Counted from the stretch's first letter, positions 1 through 8,990 are shown. The stretch is DNA of 22,661 nt from Brachionus plicatilis (GCA_010279815.1 QEOQ01000454.1:63329-85989), one strand, 5' to 3'. Numbers and translations are program-made. The notes: a model not told the origin generated them from the sequence alone.

Positions 1-574
1 AACTTGGATAAAAAGTGATTCATCAAGTACATCAGGATTAATAGGAGGACCCTCAATCGAAAAATAATCAGGCATAAACAAACCATTTGAACCATATTTT
101 TTAAATATAAGGTTTTGAAATTCTGTTATATGCAAATTATTTATTTCTATCTAAATGAAGCTGTGTATATGATGCCAAAGCAGTTACTAAATTTTGTGGA
201 ACTGGTTGACTCTGGATTAAAAATCGTAAATAGAATTGCATTTGACTTTTTAATATAGTAAATTGTTCTTTAGTGAATGAAGATGAATAGTCAGCTGTTC
301 GTTTAATCACTAAATTTGTAAAATCAACTCGCTCCAAAAAATTTTCATTTTCAAAAGGGCATTCAAATACTATTTTTCTCCTTCGTTTTTGTCCGACTTT
401 ATCAATATTTTCTTCATTCTCATGATCCTCGCTATATTTCAATGTATTAATACCATAAGGGTCTATGATATGTGATGTCAATTTATCAAAATATTGTGCA
501 AAAGGTAACACATTTTCATTGTATTGTTCCTTTAATAAAATAAATATTTTATCTTTATTCTTGTTTCTTGACAA
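1..574 (-). pseudogene. Unknown protein gene, frameshifted, 3' part running off the window
   Basis: I do not recognise this protein. A 145-codon open frame on the minus strand runs from 574 to 137. It contains a basic patch (VGQKRRRKIVFECPF) and ends at a TAA. A second open frame overlaps that stop, offset by one base, and continues to the window edge with coding-like sequence (ITEFQNLIFKKYGSNG, then MPDYFSIEGPPINPDV). The simplest reading is one gene with a one-base shift near 140, because no GT...AG intron fits in the overlap. The first codon of the open frame is TTG and the only internal ATG is late, so the 574 end is probably an exon border (TATAAAAG just upstream could be an acceptor) or an eroded start. 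It could be a cellular gene with a sequencing error, or a decayed transposon gene. Confidence 0.45.
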
Positions 575-690
575 CTTTTATAAATTAGGATTCAATTTAA
601 ATTAATTAATATTCAATTGTCAGTTAATTTAAAAAAAAACGTTTTATCTTCCAATTAGAAAAAAGAAAAAGCAAAAATCAGGATTAGTTT

Positions 691-773
691 GACATTTTTT
701 TTTCTGACAATTTTTTTTCTGACTTTTTTATTTCTGACATTTTTACTCTGACATTTTTGATTCTGACAATCTT
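691..773. repeat. Short tandem repeat, 15-bp unit
   Basis: Five units and a partial sixth start with GAC(A)(A)TTTTT and end with TTCT or CTCT. They begin at 691, 706, 721, 736 and 750, with a remnant at 765. Unit length is 14-15 bp and the copies differ by point changes, so the array is somewhat old. It lies in the AT-rich gap between two minus-strand coding pieces; no function is evident. Confidence 0.75.
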
Positions 774-889
774 AACCATCTCCTATCTTAGAAGGGATTA
801 AATGACTAGAAAAAGATAATTAAGTGCAAAATTTTATTTTTAAACTATTTAAAAAACAAATGAAAAAAGTGATATAGATTAAATAATAA

Positions 890-1187
890 TTAAGATTTAG
901 AGCCAGATTTACATGTTTTGCAAAGCCACGATTTTTTCAAAGGAATATATCCTTTAATACAAGACCAGGAAACAAGAGAATATATTCTGGAAGAAAACCA
1001 GAGGATATATTCCTTTGAATATATCCTCTGGTTTTCTCCAGTGTAAACATTTGTACTCAACATATTCATATTGCGAAGGTTCGTCTTTGACAAATCTACT
1101 TGCAGCTTTGGAAAATATTTCGAATTTATTATCATAATAGTTCTTGAATTCTTCATCGAATTCAAGCAAAAGATGAGAATTTTTCAT
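890..1187 (-). pseudogene. Small C/H zinc-binding protein, split by an inverted insertion
   Basis: An ATG at 1187 opens a 77-codon frame (MKNSHLLLEFDEEFKNYYD...) that reaches YEYVEYKCLHWRKPEDIFKG and then runs into an unrelated tail. The expected continuation lies in another frame (GYIPLKKSWLCKTCKSGSKS, stop at 890). Joined conceptually, the protein would be about 80 residues with a C-x2-H pair and a later C-x2-C pair, which could chelate one zinc. The first part resembles the N-terminal FAR1/FLYWCH-like region of MULE-type transposases and ZSWIM proteins (a 'YKCxH' after an acidic/aromatic helix); this is a pattern impression only. About 60 bp of inverted-copy sequence (see 987-1041) separates the two halves and causes the break. 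No plausible GT-AG intron explains it. Confidence 0.45.
987..1041. repeat. Inverted repeat, 25 bp paired arms, 4-nt loop
   Basis: Positions 993-1012 are exactly complementary to 1017-1036 (20 bp, loop 1013-1016). Pairing continues outward to 987 and 1041 with one bulged A at 991. A third related copy (AAAGGAATATATCC) lies at 939-952. The palindrome sits exactly where the reading frame of the 890-1187 ORF breaks. Confidence 0.85.
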
Positions 1188-1449
1188 TCAAAGCAATTTT
1201 GGTGGACATGGTAGTTTTTAGAGCAATTAGAAAGAATTTTTTATCTTTTTATAAGAGGAATTTTTAAGATTCAATAATTGACTGTTTTCTAATTAATTTG
1301 TCAATTAGAAGATCATTAATGATTTTATTAATAACAAAATTCAAAGTAATCAATTAATTATCTTTTTGTAGTGCTTTCTTGTGAAAGATATTTTATCTTC
1401 AAAAAATTTACCATACTTGGTAGAGATAATTATCTGTAGTAAGACAATT

Positions 1450-1478
1450 CTGCGTAAAGATATTTTATCTTTACGCAG
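1450..1478. repeat. Perfect hairpin, 12-bp stem, 5-nt loop
   Basis: CTGCGTAAAGAT (1450-1461) pairs with 1467-1478 around the loop ATTTT. About 65 bp to the left, a shorter hairpin near 1384-1402 has the same core (AAGAT-ATTTT-ATCTT). The two may be related copies. The surrounding 1188-1530 is AT-rich with no gene seen. Confidence 0.7.
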
Positions 1479-1530
1479 CCATACCCAAATTTTAATGACC
1501 GAATTAAAAAATAAATAAAAAATATGAATA

Positions 1531-1764
1531 TCATTTATTTTTATGAATTCTTGACAGATGCATTTTCAGACCTTTTTCGTCCTCAAAAAATCGACCACAA
1601 TCAGAACATTCAACTGGATTTTTTTTTCCACTTAGAACTTTATTTATTTCGATCTGTACATCTTCGGAGGCCTCAGATATCTCTTGTGATTTTTTTTTTT
1701 CGGAATAATTTGGTTTCGATTTTGGATCAAGTAAAGTAGCATTTTTGAACTTGTAAGTTATCAA
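1531..1764 (-). CDS. C2H2 zinc-finger 3' exon or fragment
   Basis: A 77-codon minus-strand frame ends in a single good C2H2 finger: CSDCGRFF..., spacing C-x2-C-x12-H-x4-H, followed by HKNK and a stop. The preceding part is charged and rich in K, E and S. The open frame begins with TTG and has no upstream ATG, so it is likely a terminal exon (a possible acceptor, CTTACAAG, lies just inside the 5' end) or a truncated gene. Single C2H2 fingers of this kind bind nucleic acid in transcription factors and in the N-termini of some retroelement proteins; nothing here decides which. Confidence 0.45.
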   Translation of the reverse strand: MITYKFKNATLLDPKSKPNYSEKKKSQEISEASEDVQIEINKVLSGKKNPVECSDCGRFFEDEKGLKMHLSRIHKNK

Positions 1765-2443
1765 GTTATTGTAAAAAAATTTACTTGAATTTTATTTCAA
1801 AATTGATTAATATCTTATTAACAATATTTTAGAAATCAAATAAAAGAGGAATACAGGATTTGCATTGAAAATTTGCCCCTGTTTTATTTTTGATAAGATC
1901 ACTCAAATTATTTTATTTTTACCAATAAAAATACCTTGTTTAAACTTTATTCAGAATATTTAAAATATTTTTTAAATTTTTTTTCCAAAGTTTACCAATT
2001 TGGAAAATAAAATATTTTTCATTGACAAATCTAACTTAACAATACATTCTTTTTTAATATCAATATTGAATGAAACTAAGCAAAAAAATTTTTGCATTAC
2101 TAGAAATTTCATATCATTAAAAAAGATGTCTAAGTTTTCAGGAATCAAGTATTTAGTATTTATTTAAGAAAATGTGATAATCTGTCCAACATAATGGATC
2201 AAGAGACATAAATAAAATTCAACAAATAACACTCTTGATTCGACTTTTTGAATTCGGTTAGAGATATGTTAGAGCTGAATAATTCTATTACATTGGTTGT
2301 CGGACTGGTAAAAAGAATATGGAGAGGATTCCGAATCAAGAAATATTGACATATTATAATATTTTTTTTAATTTAAACTTTTTTCAATTTTTGTCTTTTT
2401 ATTTTATATTAATATTTTCTTCTCAGTTTTGATTTGTTTTTTA
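1765..2443. other. AT-rich spacer, no supported gene
   Basis: T/A-rich sequence. The only coding-like stretch is a 33-codon frame at about 2240-2346 (+) (RDMLELNNSITLVVGLVKRI...), too short to call. CTTGATTCG (2234-2242) and CGAATCAAG (2332-2340) form a 9-bp inverted pair around it. Confidence 0.5.
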
Positions 2444-2489
2444 TCCGAAAAAGCTTTAGCTCGACACAGCTAAACAAAAAAACAAATAA
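2444..2489 (+). mobile_element. Solo 3' tail of a non-LTR retrotransposon family
   Basis: The block contains CCGAA..AGC-TTTA-GCTCG.CACAG followed by A-rich ACAAATAA. It matches the 3' tails on the minus strand at 4112-4160 and 11696-11741: same order, same short stem (AGC/GCT) and same A/T end. It is probably the remnant of a severely 5'-truncated copy. The adjoining 2490-2892 is AT-rich and shows no gene. Confidence 0.55.
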
Positions 2490-2892
2490 TTTAATTCAAT
2501 TTTTAATTAGCTAAAATTATATAAAATCTCAAGCTGTTCTTTTATGATTCATTTTTTTTTTGCTACACTTTTTCGATTCAATAATTTTTATTTTTAAGAA
2601 AAAATTAGTTAAATAAAAATCAAACATCTCTTAAAAGAGGTAATGAAAATGGTCATATAAAGATTTTCTCTAATTTTCAGTTTGTCAATTTTTACATAAA
2701 TATTTTAAAACGAAATGTGAAGATTTAATTAATTATTATGTTCTAGAAGATTAACTCGAAACTGTGTTGGATCGAAAAACTGTTTCTAAAAAAAATTCTC
2801 ATTAAAAATTAAACATACTATACTCCTCCATTGATGAATATTTTTTATTAAAATGAATCAGAGTTGGTCAAAAGTCGAAATTTTTTTTTGGT

Positions 2893-3288
2893 ACCTTATC
2901 GAGATTTCTCGATAGTAGACTAAGAAGAACTTGCTTAGAAAGCTTATGTGTTGAATCGATCAAACCAGATATTGTAAAAAGAGCCATGGAAGCCCAATTA
3001 AAAAATTATGTTGGATTGCACACCAATTTAATTGAGTCGTTTAGAAGAACCGGTGTTGTTATAGTCAAAAAGCCAAAAAATAATCCGACTCAGAACTTGC
3101 CTAATACAAAAAAAATAGGAAGATGTTTTATTTGGACAAAAACCGACAATAAAAGTTCCGAAACATGTTCTCATTGTGAAGGGTTCGTTTGCAAAAATCA
3201 CTCGGAACAAATAAAACTGATATTTATCAAAACTGTTTTAATAGTTAATTTTATGATATTGTTATTTAAACCGTTTTTTTTTACATAA
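2893..3288 (+). pseudogene. piggyBac-like transposase C-terminus, remnant
   Basis: An open frame runs from about 2893 through an ATG at 2986 to a stop at 3288. The visible protein reads RFLDSRLRRTCLESLCVES, then IKPDIVKRAMEAQ, a basic stretch (VKKPKNN), and then a cysteine-rich end: GRCFIWTKTDNKSSE, TCSHCEGFVCKNHSEQ. This arrangement (FL..L, later R-C, C-x2-C, C-x2-H) is like the C-terminal zinc-binding region of piggyBac/PGBD transposases. The usual second Cys of the first pair is replaced by W (CFIW). The catalytic DDD core is absent, so this is a remnant. Two copies of GGGTCAAAATTGACCC follow within 130 bp, each with a TTAA (the piggyBac target) just beyond. The assignment is by pattern only. 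Confidence 0.4.
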
Positions 3289-3340
3289 AATTCTAACTAA
3301 TTTCGTAATAAAATTTTATAAAATAATAATTTTTTTCCTT

Positions 3341-3414
3341 GGGTCAAAATTGACCCGATCTTGGCATACAACTTAATAAAAAAAGCTTTATTTTTTTTGG
3401 GTCAAAATTGACCC
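3341..3414. repeat. Two copies of the 16-bp palindrome GGGTCAAAATTGACCC
   Basis: Perfect copies lie at 3341-3356 and 3399-3414, 58 bp apart start to start. TTAA follows both (within 16 bp and 10 bp). They may be piggyBac-type terminal motifs linked to the transposase remnant upstream. Read differently, each is an inverted pair of GGGTCA half-sites with a 4-bp spacer, the shape of a nuclear-receptor site. Confidence 0.8.
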
Positions 3415-3521
3415 ATATCAGACGTTAACATTATTTTTTATATCTTGGACAGAGAATGGCTAAGTAAATTATTAGCTTTAGAATCGTGCTTTTTTGTATT
3501 TTTATCAAAGAATGTTTTTAA

Positions 3522-3860
3522 CAGACTTGTGCGTAAGTCACTAAGTCAAAGTCAAATTCAAGTCACGGACTTGACTTAAGATTTTTTTTTTAAAGTTAAG
3601 TCATTTGACTTGACTTAGAATGACTTGAATTTTTTTTGGGAAAGTCAATAAAAAACGGGTAACAAGCATTTAATCCTAATTATGATTCTTTAAATTTTAA
3701 TGTTGTAAATATTAGAAAATTAATTAGAAGATTTTTTTATCAAATTCCTTCGAAAACCCAAATTAAATTTTTTGAAATTCAAGTCATTCTAAGTCAAGTC
3801 AAGTCAAATCTTTGACTTAACCGAAAAATGACTTTATTTTTTGACTTACGCACAAGTCTG
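3522..3860. mobile_element. hAT-type MITE with 8-bp TSD
   Basis: The terminal inverted repeat CAGACTTGTGCGTAAGTCA (3522-3540) is matched exactly by its complement at 3842-3860. The flanking 8 bp GTTTTTAA at 3514-3521 is repeated at 3861-3868. A CAG terminus plus an 8-bp TSD is the hAT signature. The interior is crowded with degenerate AAGTCA/TGACTT repeats on both arms and has no ORF, so it is non-autonomous. The same family occurs at 10219-10699. Confidence 0.9.
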
Positions 3861-3868
3861 GTTTTTAA

Positions 3869-4111
3869 TATAACAAAGAAATTTTCTAGCAATCCAATTA
3901 GATATAAAATCCTTTGTTAAGAGGAGACCCACTAAATATATCTGATAAATTTATAAGATAAGATCTCCAGATATATCTGATTTTATAAATTCTTAATCAA
4001 TTGTACAATTGACTGAATTGACTAAACTGACTGAATTTATAATTTTCTTACTGTTTTCTTCATTTTTACAGTAATCTACGACTTATTCCCTTAAATATCA
4101 AAAATTGTCTT
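3869..4111. other. AT-rich spacer, no gene seen
   Basis: Contains a local repeat of ATATATCTGATAAATTTATAA-like sequence near 3938-3990 and nothing else that I can support. Confidence 0.4.
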
Positions 4112-4160
4112 ATTATTATTTATTTGTTTTTCTGTTCGAGCATGCGCTCCTTCAGATAAA
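4112..4160 (-). mobile_element. 3' tail of the decayed non-LTR retrotransposon
   Basis: Read on the minus strand: TCTGAAGGAGC-GCAT-GCTCGAACAG, then A-rich ACAAATAAATAATAATAA. GAGC/GCTC forms a 4-bp stem. The 11696-11741 copy keeps the stem while its loop differs (TTTA). It ends the element whose RT remains lie at 4312-5385; the intervening 4161-4311 is its AT-rich 3' UTR. Confidence 0.6.
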
Positions 4161-4311
4161 AAAAAAATAAAATAAAATAATTAAAACAGTTTAAAAACTT
4201 TTAAATTTAAAGCAAGTTATTTTTCATTTATGAATGAAAGGATGAGATACAAAAATAATAATTAAAGAGTTGGGAGAAAAAAGAAAAAAAACAAAAAATA
4301 TAGATAAGATC

Positions 4312-5385
4312 TTAAAATTTTTCAGAAAATTTTTGTATAATTAGGTAGCAGCTACATAGAGGAGTGGGATTCGTATTAAATCTAGAATCGAAGCCTCTTT
4401 GATACTCCGAAACAAGTCTTTTAGTCAATGAAACTGAATAATCAAGAGCATTACGAAGGTAATTTTCTAAGAGATTACTTAATCTGTGGTCAATTTTACT
4501 GATATTCAATTTATTTTCTGCTTCATAGAATAATGATTCAGAGGGGGTTCTGAGAGGAAGTTTTAGAATGCATCTAACAGCAGTATTTTGAATAACTTGT
4601 AACTTTTGTAAACCTGATTCGGAGAATGAGTTAAGACATGGAAAATTATAATCCAGAATTGAGCCAAAAAGTGCCTTGTAAATACTAGCTAGTGTATTGT
4701 GGTTGAGCTTCCAATTTTTTGAAGACAAATTTTTTATTATATTGAGTCTATTCATGCATTTAGTCTTTACTTCTTTAATTTGTTTATCAAAGCAAAGACT
4801 TTCATCAAAGTACAGACCAAGAAATTTATTAGTTTTAGAATAGGGAATTGTTTTGTTGAATAACTGAAGTCTAAAGGTATTATTAAATTTCTTATTTTTT
4901 GTGAAAATTGTGTAGCTACATTTATTTGGGCAATTTTCATCTTCCATTTGCATAACCATGGCTCTATTTCTTTTAAATAGTTATTTATTTCTCTTTCAAT
5001 TCTTCCTGTCTTTTTAAATAGGGAAGAAAGTAATCAGATCATCAGCAAACAGGAGTGAGTATTTTTTTTTCGAAATATCAGCTTTGGGAACATCATTAAT
5101 AAATATGCTAAAGAGTAAGGGGCTTATTACTGAGCCTTTTGGAACGCCTGCCCTAATTGGAAATGAATTTGATGTAAAGTCATTAATTTTTACCTTGAAA
5201 GATCTGTGATACAAGAATGATCGTATCCAGAGGATAAGATAGTCAGGTATTTGAGCTTTAATTAGTTTATAGAAGAGACCTTCATGCCAAACCTTATCAA
5301 ATGCCTTTGAAATCTTTACAAAGAACCATTTATATACCACAATAAATTCAATTAGTTCATAAACTTTTTCTTGGTTGAAATCCAA
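4312..5385 (-). pseudogene. Decayed non-LTR retrotransposon reverse transcriptase
   Basis: Two minus-strand open pieces belong to one RT. The piece at 5385-5014 holds KISKAFDKVWHEGLFYKL, the RAGVPKGSVISPLLFSIFIN motif and the catalytic FADDL box. The piece at 4959-4312 holds the thumb and C-terminal region (TNKFLGLYFDESLCFDKQIK, then TLASIYKALFGSILDY, then LQKLQVIQNTAVRCIL). Between them, a third frame still reads INNYLKEIEPWLCKWKMKIA, the expected linker, so at least two frameshifts separate the parts. The N-terminal fingers and the endonuclease are not detectable upstream. FADD with this thumb suggests the Jockey/I/R1-like side rather than the CR1/L2-type element at 14929. Not functional. 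Confidence 0.85.
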
Positions 5386-5668
5386 AAAAAATCATTCATA
5401 ATTGATGAGATAATTCAAGAATGAAACAAAGATGAAAATCTTAAGTTTTTCATGATTTGGTCATTTCTAAATGATTTGAAGAGAATACAATGAAAATTTT
5501 CTGGTTTTATTACAAAAAAATGAGATGATTCATAGATGAAACATAATGTCATCGTTTTTAGCTTTATTTGGTAGTAAAATTCAGTTTTCGTAGCACCATT
5601 AAAAGTAAAATAACCTTTTTATTGAATAAAGGTTTTTTATTAATCAAAAGAAATACATTAGAGGCATG
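5386..5668. other. AT-rich spacer
   Basis: No gene is seen. Two degenerate copies of a TGAGATRATTCAWAGAATGAAAC-like segment occur near 5405 and 5520. A short hairpin (AACCTTTTTAT / ATAAAGGTT) lies near 5612-5634. Confidence 0.4.
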
Positions 5669-5677
5669 TTTACGGAA

Positions 5678-5714
5678 GGTTAATTAAAAAAACAGCTGGT
5701 CCGTGTTTTTCCAT
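5678..5714 (+). repeat. Left terminal inverted repeat
   Basis: 37 bp, starting GGTTAATTAAAAAAACAG and ending GTGTTTTTCCAT; partner at 9784-9822. Preceded by the candidate 9-bp TSD TTTACGGAA. Confidence 0.8.
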
Positions 5715-5748
5715 TTCCATACTGCAGATTAAAATATTTTTGCTAAGA

Positions 5749-5840
5749 AAAATTCAATAAACTTGGTGAATAAATAAATATTTTTGCTATTTCTTTTTAA
5801 TTAATTTACTGAAGTATATTTACTGATTAAATATACATTA
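5749..5840 (+). repeat. Subterminal inverted repeat, left copy
   Basis: About 90 bp, including ATAAATATTTTTGCTATTTC and TTAATTAATTTACTGA. It is repeated in inverted orientation at about 8900-8990. Similarity is highest over 5765-5812 and fades toward 5840. The two copies bracket the CCT4 gene. Confidence 0.7.
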
Positions 5841-5850
5841 TTTTACTGAC

Positions 5851-6176
5851 CTAATAATATTTTGTCTAAATAATAAGCCAAATTGACTAGTCTGAGCAGC
5901 AAAAAAATAGAAAAAAAAACTCTCTTGCAAAACCAACTTAACCGTTTCCATACAAACCGCTCTCTTTCAATTAATCTCTATCTAATAGCATGCAAATATT
6001 TCAAAATTTGAAAAAAAAAAAAACCCAAAACATAGCTGCATTCAACATATTCTCATTTCTCCAAGCCGTTCACTCACTCTCATCTCAGAGCGCATGTCTT
6101 AAAAAACACAACCACACTCATTCTCAACCAAATCATTTCAAAGACAAGAAAAAAATTCTAAAATTTCAAATACAAA
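5851..6176 (+). promoter_or_regulatory. CCT4 upstream/5' UTR region
   Basis: The 120 bp before the ATG are C/A-rich compared with the surroundings (runs such as CACTCACTCTCATCTC and CACAACCACACTCATTC), typical of a transcribed leader. No clear TATA box is visible. A CT-rich stretch at 5918-5980 (AACTCTCTTGC, CCGCTCTCTTTC) could hold the initiator. The region lies inside the TIR-bounded interval, so the gene has its own leader there. Confidence 0.35.
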
Positions 6177-7817
6177 ATGACTCAATCAAGCGCACCATCA
6201 GCACCATCAGCAGCGACATCATCATCAGCAGCCGGATCAGTGCTCAAGAAGCCGTCTAACGTGAGCGCGTTCAAAGACCGGTCCAAGCCGGAGCACGTGC
6301 GCGACTCCAACATAATCGCAGCCAAGTCAATTGCAGAGGCAGTGCGCACATCGCTGGGCCCCAAGGGCATGGACAAGATGATCCAGTCGTCGGACGGCTC
6401 GGTAACCATCACCAACGACGGCGCCACCATCCTCAAGCAGATGCAGGTGAGCCACCCGGCGGCCAAGATGCTCGTCGAGCTGTCCAAGGCGCAGGACATC
6501 GAGGCCGGCGACGGCACCACCACCGTGGTCGTGATCGCCGGCGCCCTCCTCGACGCCTCCTCCAAACTGCTAGCCAAGGGCATCCATCCCACTGTCATAT
6601 CCGAGTCGTTTCAGCGCGCCTCGGCCAAGGCGCGCCAAGTCCTCCAGGGCATCTCCCACAAGGTCGAGCTCTCCGACCGCCAGTCCCTGCTCCAGTCCGC
6701 CTCCACCTCACTCAACTCCAAAGTGGTCTCCCAGTTCTCCAGTCAGCTGGCGCCCATTGCTGTCGACGCGGTCATGAAGGTCATCGACCCGGCCACTGCC
6801 ACCAACGTGGACCTGCGCGACATCAAGCTGATCAAGAAGCTCGGCGGCACCGTTGACGACACCGAGCTCATCGACGGCCTTGTCCTTGACCAAAAAGCGG
6901 CCGGATTTGATGCGCCAAAAAAGGTCGAAAAGGCAAAAATTGGCCTCATTCAATTTTGCATCAGTCCGCCCAAGACCGACATGGAAAACAATGTGATCAT
7001 CAACGACTACACTCAAATGGACCGCATACTCAAAGAAGAACGCCAGTACATTTTGAACATTGTGAAAAAAATCAAAGCATCCAACTGCAATGTGCTGCTC
7101 ATTCAGAAGAGCATTTTGAGAGATGCCGTGAACGAGCTGGCGTTGCACTTTTTGTCCAAAATGAAAATAATGGTGGTCAAGGACATTGAGAGAGACGACA
7201 TTGAGTTTATATGCAAGAGTTTGGCGTGCAAGCCGATCGCTAGTCTGGACCATTTTAGTGGTGAGATGTTGGGCTATGCGGATTTGGTGGAGGAGGTGAG
7301 CACGGGATCGAGCAGAGTGGTTAAGTTTACAGGAGTGGCGAACCCGGGCAGGACGGTGTCGGTGTTGGTGAGGGGAAGCAATAGATTGGTGTTGGACGAG
7401 GCGGACAGGTCGATTCATGACGCGCTGTGCGTTATTAGGTGTTTGGTGAAGGAGAGGGCGCTGATCGCGGGAGGCGGCGCGCCCGAGATCGAGCTGGTGA
7501 TCAGGCTGAGTGAGTACGCGAACACGCTGACAGGCATGGAGCAGTACTGCTTTAGAGCGTTTGCTGAAGCGTTGGAGATTGTGCCGTATACGCTGGCGGA
7601 GAACGCTGGACTCAACCCGATTGCCACGGTGACCGAGTTGAGGAACAGACATGCCCAGGGACAGTACACTGCTGGAATTAATGTGAGAAAGGGCTTGATT
7701 ACGGATATTTTGGAGGAGAATGTGGTGCAGCCGTTGTTGGTGTCGCAGAGTGCGATTAGTTTGGCGTCCGAGACGGTGCGCTCGATTCTTAAGATTGATG
7801 ATATTGTGAGTGTTTAG
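6177..7817 (+). CDS. CCT4: T-complex protein 1 subunit delta (CCT delta)
   Basis: Subunit of the eight-membered cytosolic TRiC/CCT group II chaperonin, which folds actin, tubulin and other proteins by ATP hydrolysis. 546 residues in one exon, full length for the family (about 540). Motifs in order: LGPKGMDKM (60-68), NDGATIL (80-86), GDGTTT with the ATPase Asp (111-116), GGGAPE (432-437), AENAGLNPI (474-482), and a C-terminus of [23 protein letters not shown] followed by [12 protein letters not shown] and the KIDD end are characteristic of the delta subunit. The N-terminal 20 residues are an S/A/P-rich extension. The start is chosen at the ATG at 6177 (AAA before it), the first in frame. Composition is far richer in G+C than the flanks, and the codon bias switches along the gene (see findings). 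It lies within the 5678-9822 TIR-bounded interval. Confidence 0.97.
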   Translation: MTQSSAPSAPSAATSSSAAGSVLKKPSNVSAFKDRSKPEHVRDSNIIAAKSIAEAVRTSLGPKGMDKMIQSSDGSVTITNDGATILKQMQVSHPAAKMLVELSKAQDIEAGDGTTTVVVIAGALLDASSKLLAKGIHPTVISESFQRASAKARQVLQGISHKVELSDRQSLLQSASTSLNSKVVSQFSSQLAPIAVDAVMKVIDPATATNVDLRDIKLIKKLGGTVDDTELIDGLVLDQKAAGFDAPKKVEKAKIGLIQFCISPPKTDMENNVIINDYTQMDRILKEERQYILNIVKKIKASNCNVLLIQKSILRDAVNELALHFLSKMKIMVVKDIERDDIEFICKSLACKPIASLDHFSGEMLGYADLVEEVSTGSSRVVKFTGVANPGRTVSVLVRGSNRLVLDEADRSIHDALCVIRCLVKERALIAGGGAPEIELVIRLSEYANTLTGMEQYCFRAFAEALEIVPYTLAENAGLNPIATVTELRNRHAQGQYTAGINVRKGLITDILEENVVQPLLVSQSAISLASETVRSILKIDDIVSV

Positions 7818-8129
7818 TGGTGACTATTTTATTTTAAGAAAATTTATTTTTTTTTCTTTCTAGATTAACACTGCCTAAGAGGAGATGTTCAGCAAATGGA
7901 TTATTTTATTTTTTTTTTTATGTTCTCAACTAATTTTCGTAGCGTTTGAGATTTTTTTATTTAGAAAAAAAAAGTGGCAAGGTTTTTTAGAAATTTTTTT
8001 GAACAATAATAACCGAATTTATTTCGAAATAAAATATTCCACTATTTAACCACTTGGCTTTATTTTATTCTTTTTTTGTTCTTTTTTTTATTTATTTTTT
8101 GAAAATAAAATGCTTATTATTTACTGTAA
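7818..8129 (+). other. CCT4 3' UTR and flank, poly(A) signal
   Basis: T-rich 3' region. AATAAA at 8028-8033, about 210 bp after the stop, is a plausible polyadenylation signal. No gene seen. Confidence 0.5.
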
Positions 8130-8856
8130 AATCGTGACCATTACTATTGGAACAATGTCAAAATTTGGGTTTATTCCATACGGAACTAATACCATCGAAA
8201 CCATGTTATAAAATTTTTTTATTTTTTTTTTAGAATAAAGCTTGACGTCTGACTTTAAACTAAGAGTAAGTGCAAAAACTTTTATTTTATTATTAGAATA
8301 ATTTCGAATTTATTTTGCAATAATTTTTGAAAAATTGTAGAGTTAAATTCGAAATTAAAAAAAATTAAAAATTAAACTTAATTCTAATTTTTGTATTTAT
8401 TCTAAGAGTAAAAATTAAATTCGATTAAAAATTTAAAAATAAAAATTAAATTTAAAATTAAAAAATTCGATTTAATAGCCAAAAAAACCTGTATAAAAAC
8501 ATTTATTTTTTATTTTGCCTAATTATTTTACCATTTTCGTCACGAGGTAGCTTTTTTCTACCATCTTTCTTTGGTGATAATTGATTTGAACAAGTTTCGA
8601 TATTGGAAGCTATTGAAATTTGGGATTTGGTGATTTGAATTTAACTCTACAATTTTTTAAAAATTATTGCAAAATAAATTCGAAATTATTCTAATAATAA
8701 AATAAAAGTTTTTGCACTTACTCTTAGTTTAAAGTCAGACGTCAAGGTTTATTCTAAAAAAAAAATAAAAAAATTTTATAACATGGTTTCGATGGTATTA
8801 GTTCCGTATGGAATAAACCCAAATTTTGACATTGTTCCAATAGTAATGGTCACGAG
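8130..8856. mobile_element. Foldback MITE with 219-bp TIRs, nested in the larger element
   Basis: Arms 8132-8350 and 8637-8855 are near-identical inverted copies (outermost TCGTGACCATTACTATTGG). TTTACTGTAA occurs directly at 8120-8129 and again at 8857-8866, a perfect 10-bp duplication, close to the 9-10 bp of Mutator-like elements; one or two unmatched bases separate it from the TIR. The inserted target is itself one of the TTTACTG motifs of the host element, so this insertion is younger. The 286-bp centre holds a 45-codon minus-strand coding scrap (next entry). Confidence 0.88.
8503..8640 (-). pseudogene. Short coding scrap in the MITE centre
   Basis: A minus-strand frame reads ITKSQISIASNIETCSNQLS, then PKKDGRKKLPRDENGKIIRQ, and stops at 8503. 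The basic tail looks like the C-terminal end of a larger protein, perhaps the transposase of the parent element. It is too short for assignment. Confidence 0.25.
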
Positions 8857-8899
8857 TTTACTGTAATAATTTCAAAAAAATAATTAAATGTTCAGTTAA

Positions 8900-8990
8900 T
8901 ATAATATTATTAAATCAATAAATCCATTTCAGTAAATTAATTAAAAAGAAATAGCAAAAATATTTATTTAGTCAGTAAATTTATTGAATT
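8900..8990 (-). repeat. Subterminal inverted repeat, right copy
   Basis: Inverted partner of 5749-5840. The C-terminal codons and stop (8968-8970) of the SWIM pseudogene fall inside it, which ties the repeat to the transposase end of the element. Confidence 0.65.

Noticed and set aside
960..1016. Short intron between the two halves of the 890-1187 ORF
   Set aside because: No GT...AG pair gives an open joined frame; an inverted insertion explains the sequence better.
3841..3868. TA target duplication (Tc1/mariner) for the 3522-3860 MITE
   Set aside because: A perfect 8-bp repeat GTTTTTAA flanks CAG termini on both sides, which fits hAT better.
5400..5555. Possible hammerhead ribozyme (TGATGAG...GAAAC near 5404-5430)
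   Set aside because: The core lacks the full CUGAUGA, and I could not form stems I and III around it.
6708..7652. 314-codon open frame antisense to CCT4
   Set aside because: Shadow of the G+C-rich chaperonin gene; no recognisable protein and the sense frame is fully explained. The other antisense and sense-overlap frames there are likewise shadows.
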